A stretch of 45,702 bases of DNA from an uncultured Prochlorococcus sp. (GTDB lineage: Bacteria; Cyanobacteriota; Cyanobacteriia; PCC-6307; Cyanobiaceae), in the NCBI GenBank assembly GCA_902534685.1, contig CACAQP010000003.1:1-45702 (forward strand), read 5' to 3'. Under the pieces are notes generated by a model. It did no database searches and was not told where the DNA came from. It saw only the letters and a list, made by a program, of their open reading frames with translations. Both the position numbers and the translations under genes were made by a program. Positions 22,511 to 31,363 of the stretch are shown piece by piece (the first letter of the stretch is position 1; each line of letters begins with the position of its first letter).

Positions 22511-23287
22511 GTGTCTTCTCAAAAAATTTTTCTATTTGATTTTGATGGAGTAATAGTTGATGGAATGCAAGAATATTGGCATAGCTCCTTGCTGGCCTGT
22601 GAAAGATATTTAAATTCACCCAACATCACTATTGATCAAAAACTTTATCAAGGAGTACCAAATTCTTTCAAAGAAATTAGGCCTTGGGTTAAATATGGTT
22701 GGGAAATGATTCTAATTGTTCACGAAATTATAAAAACAGAAAATCCATTAAAAAGTGATAATAAAGATGATTTCATTAATAATTATCATCAAAATTGCCA
22801 GAGGATATTAAATGAAAATTCCTGGATAGCAGAAGATATACAAAAAATGTTAGATAAGTCTCGCAAGTACCAAATTGATAAAGATTTTAAATCGTGGGTA
22901 AATTTACACAAACCTTTTTTTGAAATTATAAATTTTATGAAAGAATTAAGCAAAAGAGGAATAAAAACTGGAGTTATAACAACTAAAGGTAAAATATTTG
23001 CAGAAAAAATTCTTAAACAATTAAATATTTTTCCAGAATTTATTTTTGGTTATGAATCAGGAACAAAAATCAAAATAGCTGAAAAACTTACACAAACTTA
23101 TGAAATTTTAGGCTTTATAGAAGATAGAAAAAAAACTCTAATCGATATTAAACAAAATTCAGAAACTTCTCACATTCCATGCTTCCTAGCTGATTGGGGA
23201 TATTTGAAAGAATCAGATAAAAATAAGATAAGTAATGAAATCAAATTATTAAAATTAGGAAACCTTGGAGAATTAGTTGCAATTTAA
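22511..23287 (+). CDS. HAD-superfamily hydrolase
   Basis: GTG start; IFLFDFDGVIVDGMQEYWHSS motif I, GVITTKGKIFAEKIL motif II, FIEDRKKTLIDIK. Confidence 0.8.
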   Translation: MSSQKIFLFDFDGVIVDGMQEYWHSSLLACERYLNSPNITIDQKLYQGVPNSFKEIRPWVKYGWEMILIVHEIIKTENPLKSDNKDDFINNYHQNCQRILNENSWIAEDIQKMLDKSRKYQIDKDFKSWVNLHKPFFEIINFMKELSKRGIKTGVITTKGKIFAEKILKQLNIFPEFIFGYESGTKIKIAEKLTQTYEILGFIEDRKKTLIDIKQNSETSHIPCFLADWGYLKESDKNKISNEIKLLKLGNLGELVAI

Positions 23288-23301
23288 AGATAATCAGCTA
23301 G

Positions 23302-23315
23302 AGTACAGATGTACT
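23302..23315. promoter_or_regulatory. LexA-type SOS box (AGTAC-AGAT-GTACT) in the recA promoter
   Basis: AGTACAGATGTACT matches the recalled cyanobacterial LexA consensus RGTACNNNDGTWCB; TATAGT -10-like hexamer at 23315-23320; 85 bp upstream of the recA ATG. Confidence 0.8.
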
Positions 23316-23399
23316 ATAGTTTGTATTTATGAAGTTTGGTTTAAATAAAAATTTCCAAATTTAGAATAATTACAAGAACTTTAACCGATAAATCAAACA

Positions 23400-24497
23400 A
23401 TGAGCCTTGAAGAAAAGAAAAAAACTGAATCAAAAGAAAAAGACAAGGCATTAAGTCTTGTCTTAGGTCAAATAGAAAGAAATTTTGGACGAGGTTCAAT
23501 AATGAGACTTGGTGACGCCTCAAGAATGAAAGTAGAAACAATATCTACTGGAGCGCTCACATTAGATTTAGCATTAGGAGGAGGCTATCCAAAAGGAAGA
23601 GTAGTAGAAGTTTACGGACCAGAAAGTTCAGGAAAAACTACATTAACGCTTCACGCGATTGCGGAAGTCCAAAAAAATGGAGGAGTAGCTGCATTTGTAG
23701 ATGCTGAGCATGCACTCGATCCAGTTTATGCGGCCTCTTTGGGTGTTGATGTTGAAAATTTGTTAGTTTCACAGCCAGATACTGGTGAAATGGCTCTAGA
23801 AATAGTTGACCAACTTATAAGATCGAGTGCGGTAGATCTTGTTGTTGTTGACTCGGTTGCAGCACTGACCCCAAGAGCCGAGATAGAAGGAGAGATGGGA
23901 GATCACGTAATTGGAAGCCAAGCAAGGCTAATGAGCCAAGCAATGAGGAAAATAACAGGAAATATTGGCAAATCTGGATGTACGGTAATATTCCTGAATC
24001 AATTACGCCTAAAAATTGGCGTTACATACGGCAATCCAGAAACAACCACAGGAGGTAATGCATTAAAATTTTACGCCTCAGTAAGACTTGATATCAGAAG
24101 AATTCAAACTCTTAAAAGAGGTACTGAGGAATATGGCATAAGAGCAAAAGTGAAAGTAGCAAAAAACAAAGTTGCACCACCATTTAGAATTGCAGAATTT
24201 GATATTCTCTTTGGGAAAGGTATTAGTACAACAGGATGCTTATTAGATTTAGCAGAAGAGACTAATATCATCATAAGGAGAGGTGCTTGGTATAGTTATG
24301 AAGGAGAAAATATTGGACAAGGAAGAGATAATACAATTATTTGGCTTGATCAAAACTTAGAAATCAGGAATAAAGTAGAATCTATGGTTAAAGAGAAATT
24401 AACAGAAGGAACTGAAGTCAGTTCTAATTCAATGAAAGCATTAAATAGCAGTCCTGCTAATACAATCGCTGTTAATGATATAAAAACAGTAGCTTAG
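23400..24497 (+). CDS. recA: Recombinase RecA
   Basis: [44 protein letters not shown]...[35 protein letters not shown]...[16 protein letters not shown]. Confidence 0.98.
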   Translation: MSLEEKKKTESKEKDKALSLVLGQIERNFGRGSIMRLGDASRMKVETISTGALTLDLALGGGYPKGRVVEVYGPESSGKTTLTLHAIAEVQKNGGVAAFVDAEHALDPVYAASLGVDVENLLVSQPDTGEMALEIVDQLIRSSAVDLVVVDSVAALTPRAEIEGEMGDHVIGSQARLMSQAMRKITGNIGKSGCTVIFLNQLRLKIGVTYGNPETTTGGNALKFYASVRLDIRRIQTLKRGTEEYGIRAKVKVAKNKVAPPFRIAEFDILFGKGISTTGCLLDLAEETNIIIRRGAWYSYEGENIGQGRDNTIIWLDQNLEIRNKVESMVKEKLTEGTEVSSNSMKALNSSPANTIAVNDIKTVA

Positions 24498-24499
24498 AT

Positions 24500-24745
24500 T
24501 TATAAAGAATCAGCTAAAGTCCACCACCCAGCAGCAGGGCCTATAAATCTCACTACAATCCATAAGATTACTAACCCTCCGATTCCGAACCAACTGGCCT
24601 TAATACTTAATTTAATTAGATTATCTCTTTGATTGATTGTAAAGGGAAGCCATTCAAATAATCTTGGAGACTCATCAATTTTAGTTTTAGTATTATTTTT
24701 TTTTGGAGGTAAACCAAGTGTTTTGCGTCTTTTTGCTTCTCCCAT
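24500..24745 (-). CDS. DUF2839-type small membrane protein
   Basis: MGEAKRRKTLGLPPKK N-terminus, C-terminal TM segment WFGIGGLVILWIVVRFIGPAAGWWTL; conserved cyanobacterial type. Confidence 0.75.
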   Translation of the reverse strand: MGEAKRRKTLGLPPKKNNTKTKIDESPRLFEWLPFTINQRDNLIKLSIKASWFGIGGLVILWIVVRFIGPAAGWWTLADSL

Positions 24746-24774
24746 ATTTCTTTAGTTATTTACAAAATCATAAC

Positions 24775-26223
24775 CTAATCAAAAGGTAGCATATAGTTAA
24801 TTTGTTTTGAGGGTTGAATGTTTTGCAAAAGTAATCTTCCCCAGTTTCTTTTATTTGCTCTTCCATCTAGAATTATTAACTTACCTGAATTTCTTCTTAA
24901 AGGAGAAATAGATCTTTCAAGTTTAATTCTAGCTTGAGGAAGAAAGAAGTCTCTAAACCAATCTTGAGAAAGCTTCTTTTTATGAGAGACAGTAATTGCA
25001 TTAATGGGTTCTGACATATTCGGAATCGGAAGTAAAGGAATGATAATTTGTTCTGGAATTTGAATTAAATAAGAATTCATAATCCACCAGTCAAAACTAG
25101 AGCAAAGGATTTCATTTCTACCTGAGGGAATTGTCTCTAGTAATACTCTCTTCCCGTAAGTAGAAGCTAATTCTGTAGCAAGATTAGTTTTTAGATCAAT
25201 ATCATCAGACAACACTAAAGTTAAACCCTTTCTAAAAAGTATTAACTTTTTGCATTTGTCCAAGATTGAATTGGTAAAAAGAGGATTATTGGGAAGCAAC
25301 TGTTTAGTGGGTATATATAAAGAAATCTTTCTCTCTTCAAAATTACTCTTAAAATTAATAACCAAGTCAATATCTAAACTATGCTTTTTAAAATACATTT
25401 GGAAAAAATTATCTTTTCTCAATGCTGATAAAAAAACAAATTTATTATTTGAAAAAAATTCCTTAATTTGAAAAAGTTCATCTATTGGCTGTAAATACAA
25501 ATTCCAATCTAAATTTGTATCGTTTAACTTTACCCAGCATGCCCAACCTTGAGATAATGCTTTGTTGACGCTTGAAAATTTATCAGAAAAAAGAGAATTT
25601 TCATAAAAAAAGTTTGACAAAAAACTAATTTCTTTTTCATCTAAACTGATATAACTATTTCCTAAGACCTTTCTCATGAAGAACTTTTTCTTCAACGAAT
25701 CATATACTTCTATAAATTTTTGATTGATTAATTCAAATTCTTTAAAATTTTTTGTCCAATCCTTTTTAAGTAAAGAAATCCTAAAATGATTTTTTAAATC
25801 CTGTTTTATATCCTCAATTCCTGAATAAACTATTCGATGATTTCTAAGATTACGAGAATTGGGATCATTAAGAAAATTTTGGATAGTTATCAAGTGAACA
25901 TGATGATTTGCAAAAATAAATTGATCATTTTTCAAAATAAAATTAAAACCTAGATTTTTCAATGAATCAATCTGAAATTGGCTTATAAATTGGATTTTTT
26001 CTTTAGATAAAATAAAAGTTGAATCTTCTTCCTTTAAAAATAAAGAAATCAAAATTGGAGGTAACCAATCATAGCTAGAGAAAATTTCTGAATTAATTAG
26101 ATAGGTAGAATCATTTTCAATACATTTGGAAACTATCCTCCCAAAAGAATATATGTGCTCCCAATTAATACTTTGATCTCTCAAAAAATTTTTCAAATAT
26201 TGATGACTTAAAATTTCAAGCAT
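24775..26223 (-). CDS. Degenerate DinG-like helicase-related protein
   Basis: C-terminus DWFRDFFLPQARIKLERSISPLRRNSGKLIILDGRANKRNWGRLLLQNI resembles DinG/XPD helicase C-terminal motifs V-VI; no recognisable Walker A or DEAH in the N-terminal half. Confidence 0.6.
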   Translation of the reverse strand: MLEILSHQYLKNFLRDQSINWEHIYSFGRIVSKCIENDSTYLINSEIFSSYDWLPPILISLFLKEEDSTFILSKEKIQFISQFQIDSLKNLGFNFILKNDQFIFANHHVHLITIQNFLNDPNSRNLRNHRIVYSGIEDIKQDLKNHFRISLLKKDWTKNFKEFELINQKFIEVYDSLKKKFFMRKVLGNSYISLDEKEISFLSNFFYENSLFSDKFSSVNKALSQGWACWVKLNDTNLDWNLYLQPIDELFQIKEFFSNNKFVFLSALRKDNFFQMYFKKHSLDIDLVINFKSNFEERKISLYIPTKQLLPNNPLFTNSILDKCKKLILFRKGLTLVLSDDIDLKTNLATELASTYGKRVLLETIPSGRNEILCSSFDWWIMNSYLIQIPEQIIIPLLPIPNMSEPINAITVSHKKKLSQDWFRDFFLPQARIKLERSISPLRRNSGKLIILDGRANKRNWGRLLLQNIQPSKQINYMLPFD

Positions 26224-26318
26224 TTATAATTAATTTAATTTCAAAAATATGCAAAATTTATGAACCTAATATACAAAAAATTGGTATCAATAAAAGAGGG
26301 TCTTGAATTAATTAATTT

Positions 26319-27158
26319 ATGAAAATTGGAATAGTAGGATTAGGATTAATTGGTGGTTCTTTAGGATTAAAACTCCAAAGTCTAAATCATACAATTTATG
26401 GAATAGCAAATAATGAATTTAATGAAAAAAAAGCTAAGGATAAAAAACTTGCAAATTTGGTTAGCTGTGATCTGAGCTTATTAAAAAAATGTGAGCTAAT
26501 AATTTTGGCATTACCTATCAAAGATTTGATCAATCCTTCGCGAAAATTAGTAGCATCAATACCTCAGGAGACAATACTAACTGATGTAGGGTCTGTAAAA
26601 GAACCAATTGTAAATACATGGGAAAATTCACATCCTTTATTTATTGGATCTCATCCAATGGCAGGCACAGAAAAAAAAGGAGTTGATTCAGGTTTTGAAG
26701 GTCTTTTTAAAAATGCAAAATGGATTATTACCCCAACACAAAATAGTGATTTAAATTCAGTCAGAACTATTTCCGAGCTCATAAAATCAATGGATTGTGA
26801 AATTTGCCAAGCTTCGCCAAAAGAGCATGATGAAGCAGTATCTCTAATTTCTCATTTGCCTATATTTTTAGCTTCTGCCCTCATAGAAACTGCGCAAACA
26901 AAAAATAATCAATCTTTATTAGATCTCTCGCAAAAATTAGCTGCTACAGGATTTGCTGACACTTCGAGAGTTGGCGGAGGCAATGAACAACTAGGCCTAG
27001 ATTTAGCTATTAATAATCAGATTAATGTTTTAAATTCCATAAATAATTTTAAAAATAAGCTGAATATACTGGAATCTCTTATTAAAGAAAAAAATTGGGA
27101 TTTACTTTCTAAAAAACTTGCTGAAGCAAAAGAAAACAGACAAAATTTTATAAACTAA
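26319..27158 (+). CDS. tyrA: Prephenate/arogenate dehydrogenase
   Basis: MKIGIVGLGLIGGSLGLKLQ...LTDVGSVKEPIV...HPLFIGSHPMAGTEKKGVDSGFEGLFKNAKWIITP...FADTSRVGGGN. Confidence 0.92.
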   Translation: MKIGIVGLGLIGGSLGLKLQSLNHTIYGIANNEFNEKKAKDKKLANLVSCDLSLLKKCELIILALPIKDLINPSRKLVASIPQETILTDVGSVKEPIVNTWENSHPLFIGSHPMAGTEKKGVDSGFEGLFKNAKWIITPTQNSDLNSVRTISELIKSMDCEICQASPKEHDEAVSLISHLPIFLASALIETAQTKNNQSLLDLSQKLAATGFADTSRVGGGNEQLGLDLAINNQINVLNSINNFKNKLNILESLIKEKNWDLLSKKLAEAKENRQNFIN

Positions 27159-28653
27159 AATTACCTTTACCTTTGGAAGCTAAAATTTGCCTTGAAACCA
27201 TTAATGCAGACTGACTAACACCTGCAGTCCCCTCTCCTGGATAAATCGAATCTCCACATAACCATAAACCTTCAAAAGGTGTCCTACTTGACAATCCAAA
27301 TAAACCAAAAATATCTGGATTTTGACCAAGCCCGCCTACTATTCCATTAGGTCTTTTTGTCCATTTTTCAAAGCCCAATGGAGTTGCTAATTCTCTATGT
27401 AGCCATTTTTCAGGATCAATATCAAATTGACTTTCCAATTCAAGGGATATTTTTTTCATGAAACCATTTTTTTTCTTTAAGTAAGTTTGTTTATCTAGAT
27501 CAAACCAATCTTTAGTTTTGGTAAAGATACTGGCAATTAAAGTAACCTCACCTTTTGGCGCTCTTCCATCACCATCATCACTAATTGATACAAATAACGA
27601 ACAAAATTCTTTTGAAACAAATTGATAATGGTTGGAGAATGTTTTTTTAATATGTTCCTTTTTTAATGCTGAATAAAAAACTACAGCTCCACTTGGATCA
27701 GGCAAATTATTAAGTCGATTTTTATAATTTTTTTTTCTTTCTAAAGGATCTTTCAAATGCTTGAGCAAAGATTGTGGAGGTGCAGTATAAATCACATCTT
27801 TTGCTTGATAAATAAATGATTTTTTTTTCGAATTAGCAGATAGTTGCCAACACATATTTACGTCGTCAAAAGTTATAGATTTAACTTCTTGTCCAAAAAT
27901 TAAATTAACTCCAGTTTTAATTAATGAACTTTCTAATGATTCACTTAAAGACTGCATAGATTTTTTAAGATGCCACAGACCATGTGGCTGTTGACACATC
28001 TGAAGAACAGTAGATCCATATAATGCTGCAGTACTATAAACGTCCTCTTGAGAATAAAGTTTTAGTTGAAGATTTAAGAATTTAATCAAGCGCTCATTCT
28101 TGGATAATCCACATATCCGCAATAGATCAAAAATAGTAGATTTAAGTAAGATACTGGTGACAAGGTTTGAAGGTACTAGTGCTTTGAGAAGTTGAGAAAA
28201 ATCCCAAAAATTACTTATTGGTAATACAGGATTATTATTAGCAAATATCCAATTACTTTCATGTATTAGGGTACAAAGCTTCCAAAATCTTTGGCTCCCA
28301 GGAAACTGCATTTCTCGTTCAGCAATCCATTTACTTTTTTCATACCAAATAGGTATAGGATTACCACCATCATTTAAATCAACAATGCAAGCAGGGTCTA
28401 AAATTGTGGCTTCTGGAGATGGAATATCTAAAAAATCAAAAATTCTAGAATGTATTCCTCCCTTCTCTAAACCAGCAACCTGAGTTGCGCCAACATCGAA
28501 AGTATAATTCTTTCTTTTAAAAGTACCAGCACATCCTCCGGCTTGAGTATGAGATTCGATTAAAGTCACTGATAAGCCTTGTTTTGATAAAATCGCTGCA
28601 GAAGTTAGTCCTGCTATACCGGCGCCTACAACAATAACTTCAGACTTTTTCAT
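27148..28653 (-). CDS. crtD: Carotenoid desaturase/isomerase family FAD protein, CrtD-like
   Basis: VIVVGAGIAGLTSAAILSKQGLSVTLIESHTQAGGCAGTFKRKNYTFDVGATQVAGLEKGGIHSRIFDFL; C-terminal LWLCGDSIYPGEGTAGVSQSALM. CrtD rather than CrtH from ATQVAGLEPGGIH-type motifs. Confidence 0.78.
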   Translation of the reverse strand: MKKSEVIVVGAGIAGLTSAAILSKQGLSVTLIESHTQAGGCAGTFKRKNYTFDVGATQVAGLEKGGIHSRIFDFLDIPSPEATILDPACIVDLNDGGNPIPIWYEKSKWIAEREMQFPGSQRFWKLCTLIHESNWIFANNNPVLPISNFWDFSQLLKALVPSNLVTSILLKSTIFDLLRICGLSKNERLIKFLNLQLKLYSQEDVYSTAALYGSTVLQMCQQPHGLWHLKKSMQSLSESLESSLIKTGVNLIFGQEVKSITFDDVNMCWQLSANSKKKSFIYQAKDVIYTAPPQSLLKHLKDPLERKKNYKNRLNNLPDPSGAVVFYSALKKEHIKKTFSNHYQFVSKEFCSLFVSISDDGDGRAPKGEVTLIASIFTKTKDWFDLDKQTYLKKKNGFMKKISLELESQFDIDPEKWLHRELATPLGFEKWTKRPNGIVGGLGQNPDIFGLFGLSSRTPFEGLWLCGDSIYPGEGTAGVSQSALMVSRQILASKGKGNFSL

Positions 28654-28657
28654 TAAA

Positions 28658-29536
28658 ATGCAAAAATTATCTCCTATTGAAATTAACGAAATTTGTGAAG
28701 AATTAGGTGAAACCTATCCAAAAAGTATTGAACAAGTACATGGTGGCGATATTCATAATGCATGGCGAATAGAATTCCTAGACAAAAAGTTATTCCTTAA
28801 AAGAAACATTAGAAACAAAAAATTTCTTGAATTTGAAAAATATTGTCTCCAAAATTTGAGAAAATACATTAATCAAGAAAACTTAGTTATTCCTGAAGTT
28901 ATTGCATATAAAAATATAAAAAATATAGAGATTCTTTTAATTGAATGGATAGATATGCATAACTTTGACCAAAAAAAGCTTGGAAAAGGTTTAGGTGAAT
29001 TGCACTTGAAATCAGCTGAATCTAACCCCAAAATGTTTGGGTTTCCAGTTGAGGGTTTTATCGGAACAACAGATCAGAAAAAAGGCTTAGAAAATAATTG
29101 GATAGATTGTTTTTTAAACTTAAGGATAATACCTCAATTATTAAGTCTTAAATCGAGAATTTTAGATAAAGTAATTATAAATAAAGTTAAAGAAAAAATT
29201 AAATCAGAATTGCTGAATCACAAACCAATAAATGCTCTAGTTCATGGTGATTTATGGTCAGGAAATGCAGGAATGGACAAAAATGGAAAGGGGGTTATAT
29301 TTGACCCTGCATCTTGGTGGGCAGATAATGAAGTAGATATAGCTATGACAAAACTATTTGGAGGTTTTAGAAAAGAATTTTATGAAGAATATCATAGAAT
29401 TTTTCCTAAAAAAAACGGATTTGAAAAAAGAATTATTATTTATAATTTTTATCACATATTGAATCACGCCAATATGTTTGGAGGAGGGTACTTAAACCAA
29501 GTTGAAGATTACGTAAAAGCAATTCTTAATATGTAA
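28658..29536 (+). CDS. Fructosamine kinase family protein
   Basis: VHGGDIHNAWRIEFLDKKLFLKRN...ALVHGDLWSGNAGMDKNGKGVIFDPASWWADNEVDIAMTKLFGGF. Confidence 0.9.
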   Translation: MQKLSPIEINEICEELGETYPKSIEQVHGGDIHNAWRIEFLDKKLFLKRNIRNKKFLEFEKYCLQNLRKYINQENLVIPEVIAYKNIKNIEILLIEWIDMHNFDQKKLGKGLGELHLKSAESNPKMFGFPVEGFIGTTDQKKGLENNWIDCFLNLRIIPQLLSLKSRILDKVIINKVKEKIKSELLNHKPINALVHGDLWSGNAGMDKNGKGVIFDPASWWADNEVDIAMTKLFGGFRKEFYEEYHRIFPKKNGFEKRIIIYNFYHILNHANMFGGGYLNQVEDYVKAILNM

Positions 29537-29543
29537 TCTTTAA

Positions 29544-29909
29544 CTACCCTAAATATGTCTTCTTAAGATTTTGTACCTTATCTAAAACAGCTTCACGATT
29601 TTCACTGGTACGAAGATTTTGCCAGCTCCATTGACCGACAACAATTACGCCCAGTAGTTCTAGTAAACCAGGGAGAATTGGGAAAAAGTTTATCGTGTCA
29701 ATGACAACTTTAATTATTATCTGAGCTATTACGACAACAGCAATTATGCCTGCCGCCTTGCCGTACTTACCCATTTGAGTCCAATCAACATTACCAAGGG
29801 TTTCGTTGACTTTTCCCATAACATCAGAGTACTTCTCTGAAAAACTTTTGGTTTCTGAGCTTGTATCGGAGCCGGAGTCTTGGTTTGACTCTGGAGTGTT
29901 ATCACTCAT
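29544..29909 (-). CDS. CAAD/CURT1-domain thylakoid-type membrane protein
   Basis: Acidic Ser-rich N-terminus then KYGKAAGIIAVVVIAQIIIKVVIDTINFFPILPGLLELLGVIVVGQWSWQNLRTSENREAVLDKVQNLKKTYLG: two TM helices plus amphipathic end. Confidence 0.72.
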   Translation of the reverse strand: MSDNTPESNQDSGSDTSSETKSFSEKYSDVMGKVNETLGNVDWTQMGKYGKAAGIIAVVVIAQIIIKVVIDTINFFPILPGLLELLGVIVVGQWSWQNLRTSENREAVLDKVQNLKKTYLG

Positions 29910-30203
29910 GAATTCAGTAAACTTAATATATGAACCAGACAGTATCGGAAAAAACGTCTATTGACTACCTTTTTGTTGTGCAAAATTCCGAACCGAAACA
30001 TTTTGTATTTTTTTAGAGACGTTGGTATGTAGGCTTTCTCAAGATATTTGAACTTAAAATTGATTTATAAAAACTTCACATTATCATCTAGTTCTAACAA
30101 AAACATTAATAAATCAGAGCAATAAGAAAAATTTAAAAGTCTAAAATTTTTATTTTAATTATTATATTTTCATAGTTTAGCTCGCAAAAATTAAAGGATC
30201 TCA

Positions 30204-31349
30204 ATGTCCAAAGATATAAAATTTAATTTCTTAAACCCTGATGAAGAAGAAAGATATCAAAAACACCTTACCCTCAAAGAGATAGGTTATGAGGGCCAAC
30301 TAAATCTTAAAAACAGCTCTGTGTTATGTATTGGAGCAGGTGGGCTTGGGTCTTCCGTTTTGCTTTATCTGGCTGCAGCAGGAATTGGGAGAATTGGAAT
30401 AGTTGATAATGATGAAGTTGAAAAGTCTAATCTTCAGAGACAGATAATTCATGAAACAAATACCATTGGCGATCTTAAAATTAATTCTGCTAAGGAAAGA
30501 ATTAAAAAATTCAATCCTAATTGTGAAATATTAACCTTTTCAGAGAGAATTAATCCTAAAAATGCTCTTGAATTAATAAAGGAGTTTGATGTTATTTGTG
30601 ATTGCTCGGATAACTTTGGCACAAGATATTTAATAAATGATTCATGCCTGATATTAAATAAACCCTTAGTCTTTGGAAGTGTACAAGGCTTTGAAGGGCA
30701 AGTGAGTGTTTTCAATCTATATAAAAATAGTCCTAATTTAAGAGATTTACTTCCAGAATCTCCTTCAAAAAATGCTGCCCCTAGTTGTGCAGAATACGGG
30801 GTTGTGGGAGTTTCAACAGGTTTAATAGGAATTCTTCAGGTTAATGAAATTATCAAAATAATTTTGAAAAAAGGTGAAATTTTAGATGGGAAGATTTTAA
30901 TTTTTGATCTATTGAATATGGATATGAAAAAATTATATCTAAAAAGTGATCAGTTAAATAAACAAATAAAAAATCTGTCTCAGTTTGAAAGTTTTTATAA
31001 TAGTGATGAATATTGTGAGAAAAACGATGAAATCAATAGTATTAATGCTATTGATTTTAATAGTTTATACAAAGCAAAACCAAACAAAATTCTTTTAATT
31101 GATGTTAGAGAAAATGAAGAATTTTCTACATCTGCAATTGAGGGATCTATCTCAATTCCCTTAAGTCATTTTAACCAAGAATCTGACTTACAATTTATTC
31201 AAAAAGAAAGTTTAAACAAAGAGGTTTTCACTATATGTAAATCAGGGAAACGCTCTGCAAAAGCTTCAAGAATCTTGTCTAAATTCAAAATCCAGTCAAA
31301 ATCTATTGAAGGCGGCATTGAAAAGGTAAAAAAAATATTGTGCAATTAA
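30204..31349 (+). CDS. moeB: ThiF/MoeB-type E1-like adenylyltransferase with C-terminal rhodanese domain
   Basis: RYQKHLTLKEIGYEGQLNLKNSSVLCIGAGGLGSSVLLYLAAAGIGRIGIVDNDEVEKSNLQRQIIH...CSDNFGTRYLINDSCL; C-terminal ILLIDVRENEEFSTSAIEGSISIPL...VFTICKSGKRSAKASRIL. Confidence 0.9.
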   Translation: MSKDIKFNFLNPDEEERYQKHLTLKEIGYEGQLNLKNSSVLCIGAGGLGSSVLLYLAAAGIGRIGIVDNDEVEKSNLQRQIIHETNTIGDLKINSAKERIKKFNPNCEILTFSERINPKNALELIKEFDVICDCSDNFGTRYLINDSCLILNKPLVFGSVQGFEGQVSVFNLYKNSPNLRDLLPESPSKNAAPSCAEYGVVGVSTGLIGILQVNEIIKIILKKGEILDGKILIFDLLNMDMKKLYLKSDQLNKQIKNLSQFESFYNSDEYCEKNDEINSINAIDFNSLYKAKPNKILLIDVRENEEFSTSAIEGSISIPLSHFNQESDLQFIQKESLNKEVFTICKSGKRSAKASRILSKFKIQSKSIEGGIEKVKKILCN

Positions 31350-31363
31350 ATTTTTAAAAATAG

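Noticed and set aside
30449-30715. 88-aa minus ORF inside the MoeB-like gene
   Set aside because: Overlaps the conserved ThiF domain; no similarity recognised.
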